The position numbers and the translations under genes were made by a program. A stretch of DNA of 64,000 nucleotides from Bosea vaviloviae (GTDB lineage Bacteria > Pseudomonadota > Alphaproteobacteria > Rhizobiales > Beijerinckiaceae): NCBI RefSeq assembly GCF_001741865.1, contig NZ_CP017147.1:4021001-4085000 (forward strand), in the 5' to 3' direction. The notes beneath the pieces were generated by a model. That model was not told the DNA's origin and did no database searches. It saw nothing but the letters and a program-made list of their open reading frames with translations. Of the stretch, positions 41,144-49,762 are shown in pieces; the stretch's first letter is position 1; each line of letters starts with the position of its first letter.

Positions 41144-43294
41144 GTGAGCGGCGTCGCATCGTCCCAAACTACATCGTCCCGAGGTACATCGCCTCAAGGC
41201 AATCTCGGCGCCGATATCGGCGGCACCTTCACCGACGTCGTGCTGGAGATCCGTGGCGAGACCTTCTCGGCCAAGGTGCTGACGACCTATGATGCACCCG
41301 AGCGCGCCATCATCGAGGGCATGCACCGCGTCTGCGCGAAGGCAGGCGTGACGCCCGCCGCGATCGGCCGGATCATCCACGGTACGACGCTGGCGACCAA
41401 CGCACTGATCGAGCGCCGCGGCGCGAAGACGGCGCTGATCACGACGGAAGGCTTCCGGGACGTGATCGAGATGCGCACCGAGAGCCGGTTCGAGCAATAC
41501 GACCTCAACCTGACGCTGCCCCAGCCCCTGCTGCCGCGCAACCGGCGCTATACGCTACGCGAGCGCCTCAGTGCCAATGGCGCGACGCTCATCCCGCTGC
41601 TGCGCGAAGATGTCGAGCGCCTCGCGGGAGAGATCGCGGAAGCGAGCTATGAGAGCGTCGCCGTCGGGCTGATCCATTCCTATCTCGACCCGACGCATGA
41701 ACGGCTGGTCCGCGAGGTTCTGCTGGAGCGTATCCCGGGCCTTGCTGTCTCGATCTCGTCCGAGGTTTCGCCCCAGATGCGCGAATATGAACGCTTCAAC
41801 ACCGTGGTGGCGAACGCCTATGTCAAGCCGATGATGAAGCGCTATCTTGCCAGCCTCGCAGCGAAGCTGGCCGATGAGGGCGCTGACTGCCCGATCTTCC
41901 TGATGCATTCGGGCGGCGGGATCATGTCGCTGGAAGGGGCGGCGGAGTTTCCTGTTCGCCTCGTCGAATCCGGGCCTGCGGGCGGGGCGATCTATGCAGC
42001 CGATGTCGCAGCGCGCTTCGGCCTTGATCGCGTGCTGTCCTTCGACATGGGCGGGACCACGGCCAAGATCTGCCTGATCAAGAACCAGACGCCGAAGACG
42101 AGCCGGGTCTTCGAGGTCGCGCGGAGTTATCGCTTCAAGAAGGGTTCCGGCATGCCGATCTCGATCCCGGTCATCGACATGGTCGAGATCGGCGCCGGTG
42201 GCGGCTCGCTCGCCCAGGTCGACTCGATGCGCCAGATCCGGGTCGGCCCGGAGAGCGCCGGTTCGGAGCCCGGGCCTGCCTGCTATGGCCGCGGCGGAGC
42301 AAGGCCTGCGGTGACGGATGCGGACGTGATGCTCGGCAAGATCGATCCCGCCAGCTTCGCCGGCGGCAGCATGGTGCTGGACATCGCCGCGTCGCGCCGG
42401 GCCGTGCTGGCGCATGTTGCCGACCCGCTGGGGATGAGCGACGAGACAGCCGCCTTCGGCATCGTCGAGGTGGTCGACGAGAACATGGCCAATGCCGCCC
42501 GCGTCCATGCGGTCGAGAATGGCGAGGACCTCGCCGGCTACACGATGATCGCCTTCGGCGGTGCGGCGCCGCTGCATGCCGGGCGGCTCTGCGAAAAGCT
42601 TGGCATCCAGCGTCTGCTCGTGCCGCAAGGCGCCGGCGTTGGCTCGGCGATCGGCTTCCTGCGGGCGCCCTTCAGTTTTGAGGCGACCCGCAGCCTCTAT
42701 ATGCGTCTGGCTGCGTTCGACGCGGATACCGTCCGCGATCTCCTGTCGGAACTCGAAAACGAAGCCACGACCTTCGTGCGCTCCTGCGACGCGCAGGCGC
42801 CGCTCAGCGTCGAGACCAAGGTCTATATGCGCTATGTCGGCCAGGGCTGGGAAATACCGATCGACGTCAGCCACGCCGTGCCGACGATCGACGCCTATCG
42901 GGATCTGTTCGAGGCCGAATACGCCAAGCTGTTCTCCCGGACCGTCCAGGGGCTGGACATCGAGATCACTGTCTGGGCGGTCAATGCGAGCACGGCGAAA
43001 GCGGTGCCGGTGAGGGCCGAGGCTCTGGGAGTTCTGGTGCCGCTGGCGGCGATCTCGCAACGCGAGGTCTTCGACCCCGCCCTCGGGGCTCGGCTGATGG
43101 CGGGCCTGTTCCAGCGGTCGCAGATCGCGGTCGGCCGGGTGGCGGAGGGGCCCTGCGTCATCGTCGAGGACGAAACCACCATCATCGTGCCGACGGGCTG
43201 CTCGGCGACGTGCCGCAGCGATGGCTGCATCGAGATCTTCAAACACGGGTCCGAGCCTGCGAAAGCGCGCTTGGCCGAGATGGTCGAGGCCTGA
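41144..43294 (+). CDS. hyuA: Hydantoinase/oxoprolinase subunit A
   Basis: The 716-residue product is the ATP-binding subunit of an N-methylhydantoinase/5-oxoprolinase-type amidohydrolase. The N-terminal phosphate loop is GADIGGTFTDVV, followed by HGTTLATNALIERRG. The second actin-like motif is FDMGGTTAKICLI, with ESGPAGGAIYAA before it. VEIGAGGGSLAQVD and the late FGGAAPLHAG are also typical. The start is the GTG at 41144 with AAAGGTGG upstream; an in-frame TTG at 41087 seems less likely. It is coupled to hyuB (3-base gap). ATP-dependent opening of a cyclic amide is the expected reaction; the substrate is unknown. Confidence 0.93.
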   Translation: MSGVASSQTTSSRGTSPQGNLGADIGGTFTDVVLEIRGETFSAKVLTTYDAPERAIIEGMHRVCAKAGVTPAAIGRIIHGTTLATNALIERRGAKTALITTEGFRDVIEMRTESRFEQYDLNLTLPQPLLPRNRRYTLRERLSANGATLIPLLREDVERLAGEIAEASYESVAVGLIHSYLDPTHERLVREVLLERIPGLAVSISSEVSPQMREYERFNTVVANAYVKPMMKRYLASLAAKLADEGADCPIFLMHSGGGIMSLEGAAEFPVRLVESGPAGGAIYAADVAARFGLDRVLSFDMGGTTAKICLIKNQTPKTSRVFEVARSYRFKKGSGMPISIPVIDMVEIGAGGGSLAQVDSMRQIRVGPESAGSEPGPACYGRGGARPAVTDADVMLGKIDPASFAGGSMVLDIAASRRAVLAHVADPLGMSDETAAFGIVEVVDENMANAARVHAVENGEDLAGYTMIAFGGAAPLHAGRLCEKLGIQRLLVPQGAGVGSAIGFLRAPFSFEATRSLYMRLAAFDADTVRDLLSELENEATTFVRSCDAQAPLSVETKVYMRYVGQGWEIPIDVSHAVPTIDAYRDLFEAEYAKLFSRTVQGLDIEITVWAVNASTAKAVPVRAEALGVLVPLAAISQREVFDPALGARLMAGLFQRSQIAVGRVAEGPCVIVEDETTIIVPTGCSATCRSDGCIEIFKHGSEPAKARLAEMVEA

Positions 43295-43297
43295 GCC

Positions 43298-43342
43298 ATG
43301 ACACAGCTATCCATGACACAGCTATCCATGACACAGCTATCC
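43298..43342 (+). repeat. Three tandem 15-base repeats at the hyuB start
   Basis: ATGACACAGCTATCC occurs three times in a row (43298-43312, 43313-43327, 43328-43342), so the start codon and the next four codons are triplicated. Each unit is in frame and encodes MTQLS. Copy-number changes would not shift the frame. Confidence 0.95.
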
Positions 43343-45097
43343 ACCGTTTCGCTGCAGGTGATGTGGAATCGCCTGATCTCGATCGTCGAGGAGCAGGCCC
43401 AGGCCCTGATCCGCACGGCCTTCTCGACCTCGGTGCGCGAGGCCGGCGACCTCTCGGCCGGTGTCTACAACCGGGCTGGGCTGATGCTGGCGCAGGCCGT
43501 GACCGGCACGCCGGGCCATGTCAACGCCATGGCCGATGCTGTCGCGCATTTCATCCGTGAGATCGGGCCTGCGAATATCCTCGAAGGCGACATCTACATC
43601 ACCAACGATCCCTGGATGGGAACCGGGCATCTTCACGACATCACGGTCGTGACGCCGTCCTTCTACAAGGGCCGGCATGTCGGCTTCTTCGCCTGCACGG
43701 CTCATGTCGTCGACATCGGCGGGCGCGGCTTCGGGGCGGACGCCAACTCCGTCTATGAGGAAGGCCTCTACATTCCGATCATGAAGTTCGCCGACCAAGG
43801 CAAGGTCGACCAGCCCTTCGTCAGGCTGGTGCGCGGCAATATCCGCGAGCCCGACCAGGTCGTCGGCGATATCTTCGCGCTTGCGACCTGCAATGATGTC
43901 GGCCATCGCCGGCTGATCGGCATGCTCGACGAATTCGCTCTCGACGGGCTGGAGCAGGTCGGGGATTTCATCCTCGAGAATTCGCGCCGGGCGACGCTGG
44001 AGAGGATCGCCGCGCTGACACCCGGCGAGGCCGAGGGCTCGATGCTCAGCGACGGCTTTGCCACACCGATCGAGCTCAGGGTCAAGGTCGCGATCGGCGC
44101 AGACGAGGTCTGCGTCGATTTCGCCGGCTCTTCCGGCGTCGACCCCAAGGGCATCAACTGCCCGATGGTCTATTCCAAGGCCTATGCCTGCTATGCGCTG
44201 AAATGTGCGATTGCGCCCGAGATCCCCAATAATGCGGCCTCGCTGGAACCCTTCCGCATCACCGCGCCGGAGAACACGATCGTCAACGCCCTGCACCCGG
44301 CGCCGGTCGCGTTGCGCCATGTCATCGGCCATCTGATCCCGGACACGGTCTACAATGCGCTCGACAAGCTTCTGCCAAAGACGGTTCCGGCCGAGGGGGC
44401 AGGGCCGCTCTGCAACTTCCAGGTTTCGCTGCGGCCGGCCTCGGAGGCCTCGCGCTTGGCCGGGGCAAGGCGCGCCGAGGTGTTGATGTTCAACTGCGGC
44501 GGATCAGGCGCGCGCCCGACGCTCGACGGCATGAACACGACCGCCTTTCCATCCGGCGTCATGACCATGCCGATCGAGGCGACGGAGCATGCCGGCCCGA
44601 TCATCATCTGGCGCAAGGAGCTGCGGCCTGATTCCGGGGGCGCCGGCCGCTTTCGTGGCGGCCTCGGTCAATTCATGGAGGTTGGGGCCGTCGAAGGGCA
44701 TGTCTTCGACATGTCCGCGATGTTCGACCGCGTGAAGCATCCGCCGCGCGGACGCCTGGGCGGCGCTGACGGCGCCGCGACCGAGATCCGGCTCGACGAT
44801 GGCACGGCCATGGCCGGCAAGGGGCGCCAAGTCGTTCCCGAGGGCCGCAAGGTCATGCTGTCGCTGCCTGGCGGCGCCGGCTACGGTCCGGCCGCCGAGC
44901 GCGGCCGCGCCGAGGTGCTGCGCGACCTCGCGCTCGGCTATATCTCGGCCAAGACCGCCAGAATCGATTACGGGCTTGGCGACGCCGAGATCGCAGCGGT
45001 TGAAGCCGGGCTCAAGCGCGGCGAACTGCCGGCGGCTAGAGCGTTTTCGAGCGAAGTGGTCGCCGGTTCGCGTGAAGAAAACGCGTTAAAACAATGA
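43298..45097 (+). CDS. hyuB: Hydantoinase/oxoprolinase subunit B
   Basis: The 599-residue product is the second subunit of the hydantoinase/oxoprolinase complex. Family landmarks include FSTSVREAGDLSAGVYN, GTPGHVNAM, NDPWMGTGHLHDITVV, GVDPKGINCPM and GGSGARPTLDGM. The N-terminus is a triplicated MTQLS repeat, so the first in-frame ATG that starts translation is uncertain; GAGG lies 9 bases before the first. The last 20 residues (ARAFSSEVVAGSREENALKQ) and the stop codon are read from an inserted palindromic repeat. It should work with HyuA in the cytoplasm. Confidence 0.93.
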   Translation: MTQLSMTQLSMTQLSTVSLQVMWNRLISIVEEQAQALIRTAFSTSVREAGDLSAGVYNRAGLMLAQAVTGTPGHVNAMADAVAHFIREIGPANILEGDIYITNDPWMGTGHLHDITVVTPSFYKGRHVGFFACTAHVVDIGGRGFGADANSVYEEGLYIPIMKFADQGKVDQPFVRLVRGNIREPDQVVGDIFALATCNDVGHRRLIGMLDEFALDGLEQVGDFILENSRRATLERIAALTPGEAEGSMLSDGFATPIELRVKVAIGADEVCVDFAGSSGVDPKGINCPMVYSKAYACYALKCAIAPEIPNNAASLEPFRITAPENTIVNALHPAPVALRHVIGHLIPDTVYNALDKLLPKTVPAEGAGPLCNFQVSLRPASEASRLAGARRAEVLMFNCGGSGARPTLDGMNTTAFPSGVMTMPIEATEHAGPIIIWRKELRPDSGGAGRFRGGLGQFMEVGAVEGHVFDMSAMFDRVKHPPRGRLGGADGAATEIRLDDGTAMAGKGRQVVPEGRKVMLSLPGGAGYGPAAERGRAEVLRDLALGYISAKTARIDYGLGDAEIAAVEAGLKRGELPAARAFSSEVVAGSREENALKQ

Positions 45098-45140
45098 CCT
45101 GGAGCAATTGAACGATCCAGCTGGATCGGAAATTGCTCCA
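45038..45140 (+). repeat. Interspersed palindromic repeat, copy C
   Basis: This copy has the same orientation as 11730-11831. It starts at AGAGCGTTTTCGAGCGAAGT and ends at AAATTGCTCCA. The first 60 bases are inside hyuB and provide its stop codon; the rest is intergenic. Both hairpin modules are intact. Confidence 0.88.
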
Positions 45141-45189
45141 GATGACGATGCACCACGGCATGAGAGCAATGCTCTAAGCTTTTAGAATC

Positions 45190-45237
45190 GATCACGTTTC
45201 CTGCATTCTGACGGAACCGTCCGAATGCGACGTGATC
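45190..45237. repeat. Long perfect-armed palindrome
   Basis: GATCACGT (45190-45197) pairs with ACGTGATC (45230-45237). Inside, GCATTC pairs with GAATGC and GACGG with CCGTC. Just before it lies AGAGCAATGCTCT (about 45162-45174). The design resembles dispersed repeats of Rhizobiales and follows copy C directly, so the two may form a composite. Confidence 0.7.
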
Positions 45238-45312
45238 CAAGGACGCCGATGATCTCTATCGCTGCCGCGCTGGCATGGTGTGGCGGTCAGCCTGTGACGA
45301 CGCGAGGACCGA

Positions 45313-46128
45313 ATGCCACATTACGACCGAATCCTGATCACCGGCGCGGCCGGCCGTCTCGGCTCGCAGCTTCGCACCGGCCTTGCGCCGCTGGCCAGGA
45401 CGATCCGCGTCGCCGATCGCGAGCCGCTCGGCCCGCTTGCCGCCAATGAGGAGCAGGCGACCTTCGACCTGGCGGATATGGAGGCGACGATCGCGGCGAC
45501 GGAAGGGTGCGATGCCATCGTCCATTTCGGCGGCGCGCCGACCGAGCGCGAGTGGCAGACCATTCTCGACGCCGGTATTCGCGGCTCCTACCATATTTAC
45601 GAAGGCGCCCGGAAACACGGCGTCAAACGCGTCGTCTACGCGTCATCGGTCCACGCGATCGGCTATCACGAGGTCGGGGCCCAGATCTCGGTCGATGCGC
45701 CGGTTCGCCCCGACTGCCTCTACGGCGTCGGCAAGACCTTCGTCGAAAGCCTGAGCCGGCTCTACTGGGACAAGTTCGGCATCGAGACGGCGTGCCTGCG
45801 CATCTTCTCGTCCTTTCCCGAACCCGTCGACCGCCGGATGCTCTGGTCCTATCTGTCCTTCGCCGATTGCGTGCGCCTCGTCGAAGCCGCGCTGACGGCG
45901 CCCTTCGTCGGCCACACGATCTCGTTTGGCACCTCGGACAACAAGGTCAAGGCGGTCGACAACAGCGGCGCCGGCCATCTCGGCTACCACCCGCAGGACA
46001 GTTCGGAACCGTTCCGCGCCAAGGTCGAAGCCGACGCGCCGGCTCTCGACCCGAAATCTCCCGCAGGCCGCTACCTCGGCGGCAAATTCTGCGAGATGGG
46101 CCATCCCGACGACGAAGCGACGGCATGA
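45313..46128 (+). CDS. NAD-dependent uronate-dehydrogenase-like SDR
   Basis: The 271-residue extended SDR resembles bacterial uronate dehydrogenases (about 265 residues). It has the loop ITGAAGRLGS, IVHFGGAPTEREWQ, a catalytic Ser in ASSVHAIGYH and the YGVGKTFVE Tyr/Lys pair. The expected reaction is oxidation of a hexuronate or similar sugar to its lactone. It follows hyuB with two repeats in between, so co-transcription is possible but not certain. Related members act on other sugars, so the substrate is open. Confidence 0.82.
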   Translation: MPHYDRILITGAAGRLGSQLRTGLAPLARTIRVADREPLGPLAANEEQATFDLADMEATIAATEGCDAIVHFGGAPTEREWQTILDAGIRGSYHIYEGARKHGVKRVVYASSVHAIGYHEVGAQISVDAPVRPDCLYGVGKTFVESLSRLYWDKFGIETACLRIFSSFPEPVDRRMLWSYLSFADCVRLVEAALTAPFVGHTISFGTSDNKVKAVDNSGAGHLGYHPQDSSEPFRAKVEADAPALDPKSPAGRYLGGKFCEMGHPDDEATA

Positions 46129-46156
46129 TCCTCGCAGGCGCGCGCCCTAACTGCTT

Positions 46157-46281
46157 CGTCATTGCGAGGAGCGCAGCAACGAAGCAATCCAGGGGGGCGT
46201 GGAACACGGCCGCTCCTGGATTGCTTCGCGGAGCCTGTACTCGGGCTTGCCGAAGGCAAGACCCGGGTGCTCGCAATGACG
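46157..46281. repeat. Nested inverted repeat element
   Basis: CGTCATTGCGAG (46157-46168) pairs with CTCGCAATGACG (46270-46281), and GAAGCAATCCAGG (46181-46193) pairs with CCTGGATTGCTTC (46215-46227). This is a common dispersed palindromic element in Bradyrhizobium-like genomes, from memory. It lies between the dehydrogenase and oxidase genes. Confidence 0.85.
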
Positions 46282-46319
46282 ATGCAGCCTGAACAGAACA
46301 GCTGGAACGGAGCAGACAT

Positions 46320-47603
46320 ATGCTGGATGACAAGCGGTCGCATGGGCTGTGGGAGCTGTCCGCGCCGCCTCCGCCGCCGACTGCCGCTCTGACCGGCGCT
46401 GTCTCGGCCGATGTGGTCGTCGTCGGCGCCGGCTATACCGGGCTGTCGGCGGCCCTGCATCTCGCCAAGGCCGGCAGGTCGGTCGTCGTGCTCGAAGCCG
46501 TCGAGATCGGCTTTGGCGCATCCGGCCGCAATTCCGGTTTCGTCAATGCCGGCCTCTGGGTCATGCCCGACGACCTGATCGCGACGCTCGGCCCGGTCTA
46601 TGGCAACCGCCTGATCGGGCTGCTCGGCGAGGCCCCGCGTGAGGTCTTCGCTCTGACGGAACGCTACGGCATGCAGTGTCAGGCCGATCATCGCGGGACC
46701 TATCACTGCGCTGTCGGCGCCAGCGGCCTGAAGCAGCTTCGGGAGCGCCAGGCGCAGTGGAGCCGTCTCGGCGCCAAGGTCGAGCTGCTGAGCGCCAGCG
46801 ACACGCAGTCCAGGACCGGGGCTGCCGGCTATACCGGCTCGCTGTTCGACCCGCGAGCCGGCACGATCCAGCCGCTCGCCTATGCACGCGGCCTGGCGAG
46901 CGCCGCGATGACGGAGGGCGCCACCATCCACACCGGCAGCGCGGTGACGGCCTTCGACCGCATTGGCGACACCTGGCTGGTCAAGACTGCCGGCGGCAGC
47001 GTCAGCGCCGGTTGGCTCATCCTGGCGACGGACGCGTATTCGACCGGGACGACCTCGGCCATCCGCGAGGAGCAGGTCCATCTGCCCTATTTCCATGTCT
47101 CGACCGCGCCGCTGAGCCATAATCTCCGCAAGACCATCCTGCCGAATGGCGGCGCGGGCTGGGACACCAAGACCATCCTGAGCGGCTTCAGGCTCGACGC
47201 GGAGGGGCGGCTGATCGTCGGCAGCGTCGGCGCGCTGCGCGGGACAGGACTCAGAGTTCATCGCGCCTGGATCAAGCGGCATATTCGCAAGCTGTTCCCG
47301 CAGCTCGGCGAATTCGAGCTCGAAACGGAATGGTACGGCAAGATCGGCATGACGCCGGATCACCTGCCCAGGCTGCACAGCTTCGGCCCGAACGCGATCG
47401 GCTTCAACGGCTACAACGGACGCGGCATCGCGCCAGGCACGGTCTTCGGCCGCGAGCTCGCCCGCCTCATACTCGGCGAAATCGATCTCGAAGGCATGCC
47501 GCTGCCGGTATCCGAGGTCGCCATGCCAGCCTTCCGGAGCATGAAGGAAGCCTATTACGAGATCGGTGCCCAGGTGGCGCATCTTCCGATCGCGCCAGCG
47601 TGA
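46320..47603 (+). CDS. FAD-dependent amine/amino-acid oxidase (DAO family)
   Basis: The 427-residue product is a DAO-fold oxidase. It has the dinucleotide loop VVVVGAGYTGLSAALHLA, then EAVEIGFGASGRNSGFVNAG, which is typical of gamma-glutamylputrescine oxidase and related enzymes. The C-terminal FAD motif is GFNGYNGRGIAPGTVFGREL. It oxidises an amine or D-amino acid with FAD. GGAG lies before the ATG. Location beside hydantoinase genes suggests the hydantoin or amine breakdown product as substrate, which is inference. Confidence 0.88.
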   Translation: MLDDKRSHGLWELSAPPPPPTAALTGAVSADVVVVGAGYTGLSAALHLAKAGRSVVVLEAVEIGFGASGRNSGFVNAGLWVMPDDLIATLGPVYGNRLIGLLGEAPREVFALTERYGMQCQADHRGTYHCAVGASGLKQLRERQAQWSRLGAKVELLSASDTQSRTGAAGYTGSLFDPRAGTIQPLAYARGLASAAMTEGATIHTGSAVTAFDRIGDTWLVKTAGGSVSAGWLILATDAYSTGTTSAIREEQVHLPYFHVSTAPLSHNLRKTILPNGGAGWDTKTILSGFRLDAEGRLIVGSVGALRGTGLRVHRAWIKRHIRKLFPQLGEFELETEWYGKIGMTPDHLPRLHSFGPNAIGFNGYNGRGIAPGTVFGRELARLILGEIDLEGMPLPVSEVAMPAFRSMKEAYYEIGAQVAHLPIAPA

Positions 47604-47621
47604 AGCGCTTGGGTCAATCGC

Positions 47622-48053
47622 TCAGAGCTGCAGCACGTTTGCGCCGATGCCGGGATCGACCGCGCGCTCCAGGCGGGTCGGGATCACGGTCACGATGATC
47701 TCCAGCGAACCGCGCCCCACTTCCAGCCCCAGCAGATGGCCGCCGAAGGTGCGAAAGCTGTCGTCTCCGGCGGTGCCATGGGCATGGACGGATGGCTTGC
47801 CGTCCTTCCATGCCAGCGTCCCGGACAGGTTCGTCAGCTCCAGGTCGCGCATCGTCTTCGGCGCGTATTCCTTCTTCTCGTAATCGAAGAAGCCGAACGT
47901 CACATGGCCGGCGAAGCCGAGGCCACTGATGAAGGCGGATGGGATCGCCTCCTCCCGCATCAAGGCTTCAAGCCGGGCGAAGACATCGTCGCCCTGACGC
48001 AGGACCATCAGGAAACCGGTCGGTATCGCGATAGAGCGTCTGGGCTCGATCAT
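47622..48053 (-). CDS. PCC/DUF296 domain protein
   Basis: The 143-residue product matches the PCC (DUF296) fold seen in plant AT-hook proteins and bacterial single-domain relatives. It starts FLMVLRQGDDVFARLEALM, has FISGLGFAGHVTFGFFD, and continues VHAHGTAGDDSFRTFGGHLL, where the His residues of the family are visible. The start is the ATG at 48051-48053, with GAGG 6 bases upstream; an earlier ATG at 48065 overlaps the SDR remnant's stop. It is convergent with the oxidase gene. Function is not known. Confidence 0.82.
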   Translation of the reverse strand: MIEPRRSIAIPTGFLMVLRQGDDVFARLEALMREEAIPSAFISGLGFAGHVTFGFFDYEKKEYAPKTMRDLELTNLSGTLAWKDGKPSVHAHGTAGDDSFRTFGGHLLGLEVGRGSLEIIVTVIPTRLERAVDPGIGANVLQL

Positions 48054-48061
48054 GGTGGGCC

Positions 48062-48345
48062 TCATATGATCGTCGGCGTGATGCCGCCATCGACCCGCAA
48101 CGCGGCGCCGTTGGTCGCCGCCGAGAGCGGGCTTGCCAGATAGGCGACAAGGCTGGCGACCCCCTCGGGCTCGATCATGCGTTGGATCAGCGCGCTTGGG
48201 CGCTCCTTGGCGAAATACTCCTGCTCCTTCTCGCCGGCGCACGAAATCCTCGATACCCGCAGAACGCGTCGTGCCCTTGGTCGTCGCCGTCAGCCCCCGC
48301 GAGATCACGAGCTGCGCCGTCTTGGTCATGCCGTAACCAGTTCGC
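48062..48345 (-). pseudogene. C-terminal remnant of a short-chain dehydrogenase
   Basis: The catalytic YxxxK region is visible as TGYGMTKTAQL, followed by VISRGLTATTKGT. A later frame encodes LVAYLASPLSAATNG and ALRVDGGI, the usual SDR end. The two parts are in different frames and lack the sequence between them (normally TVNSV...GP). Everything upstream of the catalytic Tyr, including the NAD loop, is gone. Confidence 0.78.
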
Positions 48346-48362
48346 TCGCAGGTGAGTGGAAC

Positions 48363-49712
48363 TCAGCGCTCCAGGAACATCCGGCTCGCATGGTCGGTGA
48401 ACGGCTTGGTCAGGAACGAGAGCGCCTTGCGCTCTTCGGTGGTGATCATCACCTCAACCGGCATTCCCGGCAGGAGCTTGCGGTCGCCGAGCACCGCGAT
48501 ATCCCCTTCGATCTGGACCTCGCAGGTATAGTAGCTTTGGCCGGTCGCCGCATCTTTGGTCGTGGCGGGCGAGACATGGCTGATCCTGCCGGGGATTTCG
48601 GGCGTCATGTTGCGATTAAAGGCTGAGAAGCGCAGACGCGCGGCCTGACCGGGTTTGACCTGGTCGATATCAGCCGGTGTGATACGCACCTCGATCGTCA
48701 GTTTTGCCCCGGCGGGAACGATGGTGGCGAGCCGCGCCGCCGGCGTGATGACGCCGCCGATGGTAAAGATCGTCATCTCGTTGACCGTCCCGGCGATCGG
48801 GGAGCGGATCTCGGTGCGCGACAGCCGGTCTTCGCTGGCGACGCGGCGGTCCTGCAACTCCGACAGCTTGGCTTCGACCAGACGCAGTTCGCGCTGCGCC
48901 TCCGTCCGCGCGGTGTCGTTGATGGAGATGATCTGCAGCCGGGTTTCGCTGATGCGGAGCTTGGCCCGCGCGAGCGTGGCCTCGATCTCGCCGCGCTCGC
49001 CGAGCAGCCGCGCCCACTCCCGGTTGATGTTGAAGACCTTGGAGCCATCGATATAGCCCTTCTGGAAGAGCCCGAGAAACTTCGTACGCTCCATCTCGAC
49101 GAGCCGGAGCTCCTCGGATTTGGCGACATGGCGCGCTTGCAGCCCCTTGATCTCCTCTCCTGACTGGACGATGCCGATCTCGAGCTGCTCCTTGCGGCTT
49201 TCCCGATTGGTTCGGTTCCCCTCGAACAGACGCGTCTCGCCCTTTATGATTTCGGCGGCCTCCTCGGAAAGGGCGGCGAGGGGGGAAGGAAAATCGACCT
49301 TGTCGAAACCGTCACGCTCGGCGACCAGCCTGGCGCCGCGGGCAAGATGCTCCGCCAGCTGAGAGCGGACGATCGACAGCTCCGCGCGGGTCTGGACGTC
49401 CTCGAGCTGGAACAGAACCTGGCCCTCGCTGACGCTGTCGCCCTGCCTGACGGCGATCGACCGGATGATGCCGCCGTCGCGATGCTGCACCTCCTTGAGG
49501 TTCTGATCGACCTTGACCGTGCCCTGGCCGAGAACTGCGCCATTGAGATTGGCCGATACGGCCCAGCCACCGAATCCGACCACGAGCAGCAACGCCAGCG
49601 CCATACCGGAGGCAACGTGCGGACCGAGGCTGAAATCGGCTCGCCGGTCGGCCGCGCGAACGCCTTTCTGCGCCTTGGCGAAGAGCTTGGCGTCGAAATT
49701 TTGGGCATTCAT
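48363..49712 (-). CDS. HlyD-family type I secretion adaptor (second system)
   Basis: The 449-residue adaptor has an N-terminal membrane helix (GMALALLLVVGFGGWAV, about residues 34-50) and a lipoyl half motif (HRDGGIIRSI). Then come a long coiled coil (about 110-290), the second half motif (TEIRSPIAGTVNE) and the C-terminal barrel ending LTKPFTDHASRMFLER. The start is the ATG at 49710-49712 with GGAGG 9 bases upstream. It is the last gene of the secretion operon and lies 50 bases after the RTX anchor protein. It pairs with the ABC exporter at 52450. Confidence 0.93.
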   Translation of the reverse strand: MNAQNFDAKLFAKAQKGVRAADRRADFSLGPHVASGMALALLLVVGFGGWAVSANLNGAVLGQGTVKVDQNLKEVQHRDGGIIRSIAVRQGDSVSEGQVLFQLEDVQTRAELSIVRSQLAEHLARGARLVAERDGFDKVDFPSPLAALSEEAAEIIKGETRLFEGNRTNRESRKEQLEIGIVQSGEEIKGLQARHVAKSEELRLVEMERTKFLGLFQKGYIDGSKVFNINREWARLLGERGEIEATLARAKLRISETRLQIISINDTARTEAQRELRLVEAKLSELQDRRVASEDRLSRTEIRSPIAGTVNEMTIFTIGGVITPAARLATIVPAGAKLTIEVRITPADIDQVKPGQAARLRFSAFNRNMTPEIPGRISHVSPATTKDAATGQSYYTCEVQIEGDIAVLGDRKLLPGMPVEVMITTEERKALSFLTKPFTDHASRMFLER

Positions 49713-49762
49713 GACACGAACCCTCCCGGCGCCATAGCGAGCGGCGGCCACACCACGCTGGA

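Noticed and set aside
48066..48329. Long N-terminus for the PCC-domain protein
   Set aside because: The added sequence is the SDR remnant read partly in the wrong frame. The ATG at 48053 with GAGG gives a normal single-domain protein.
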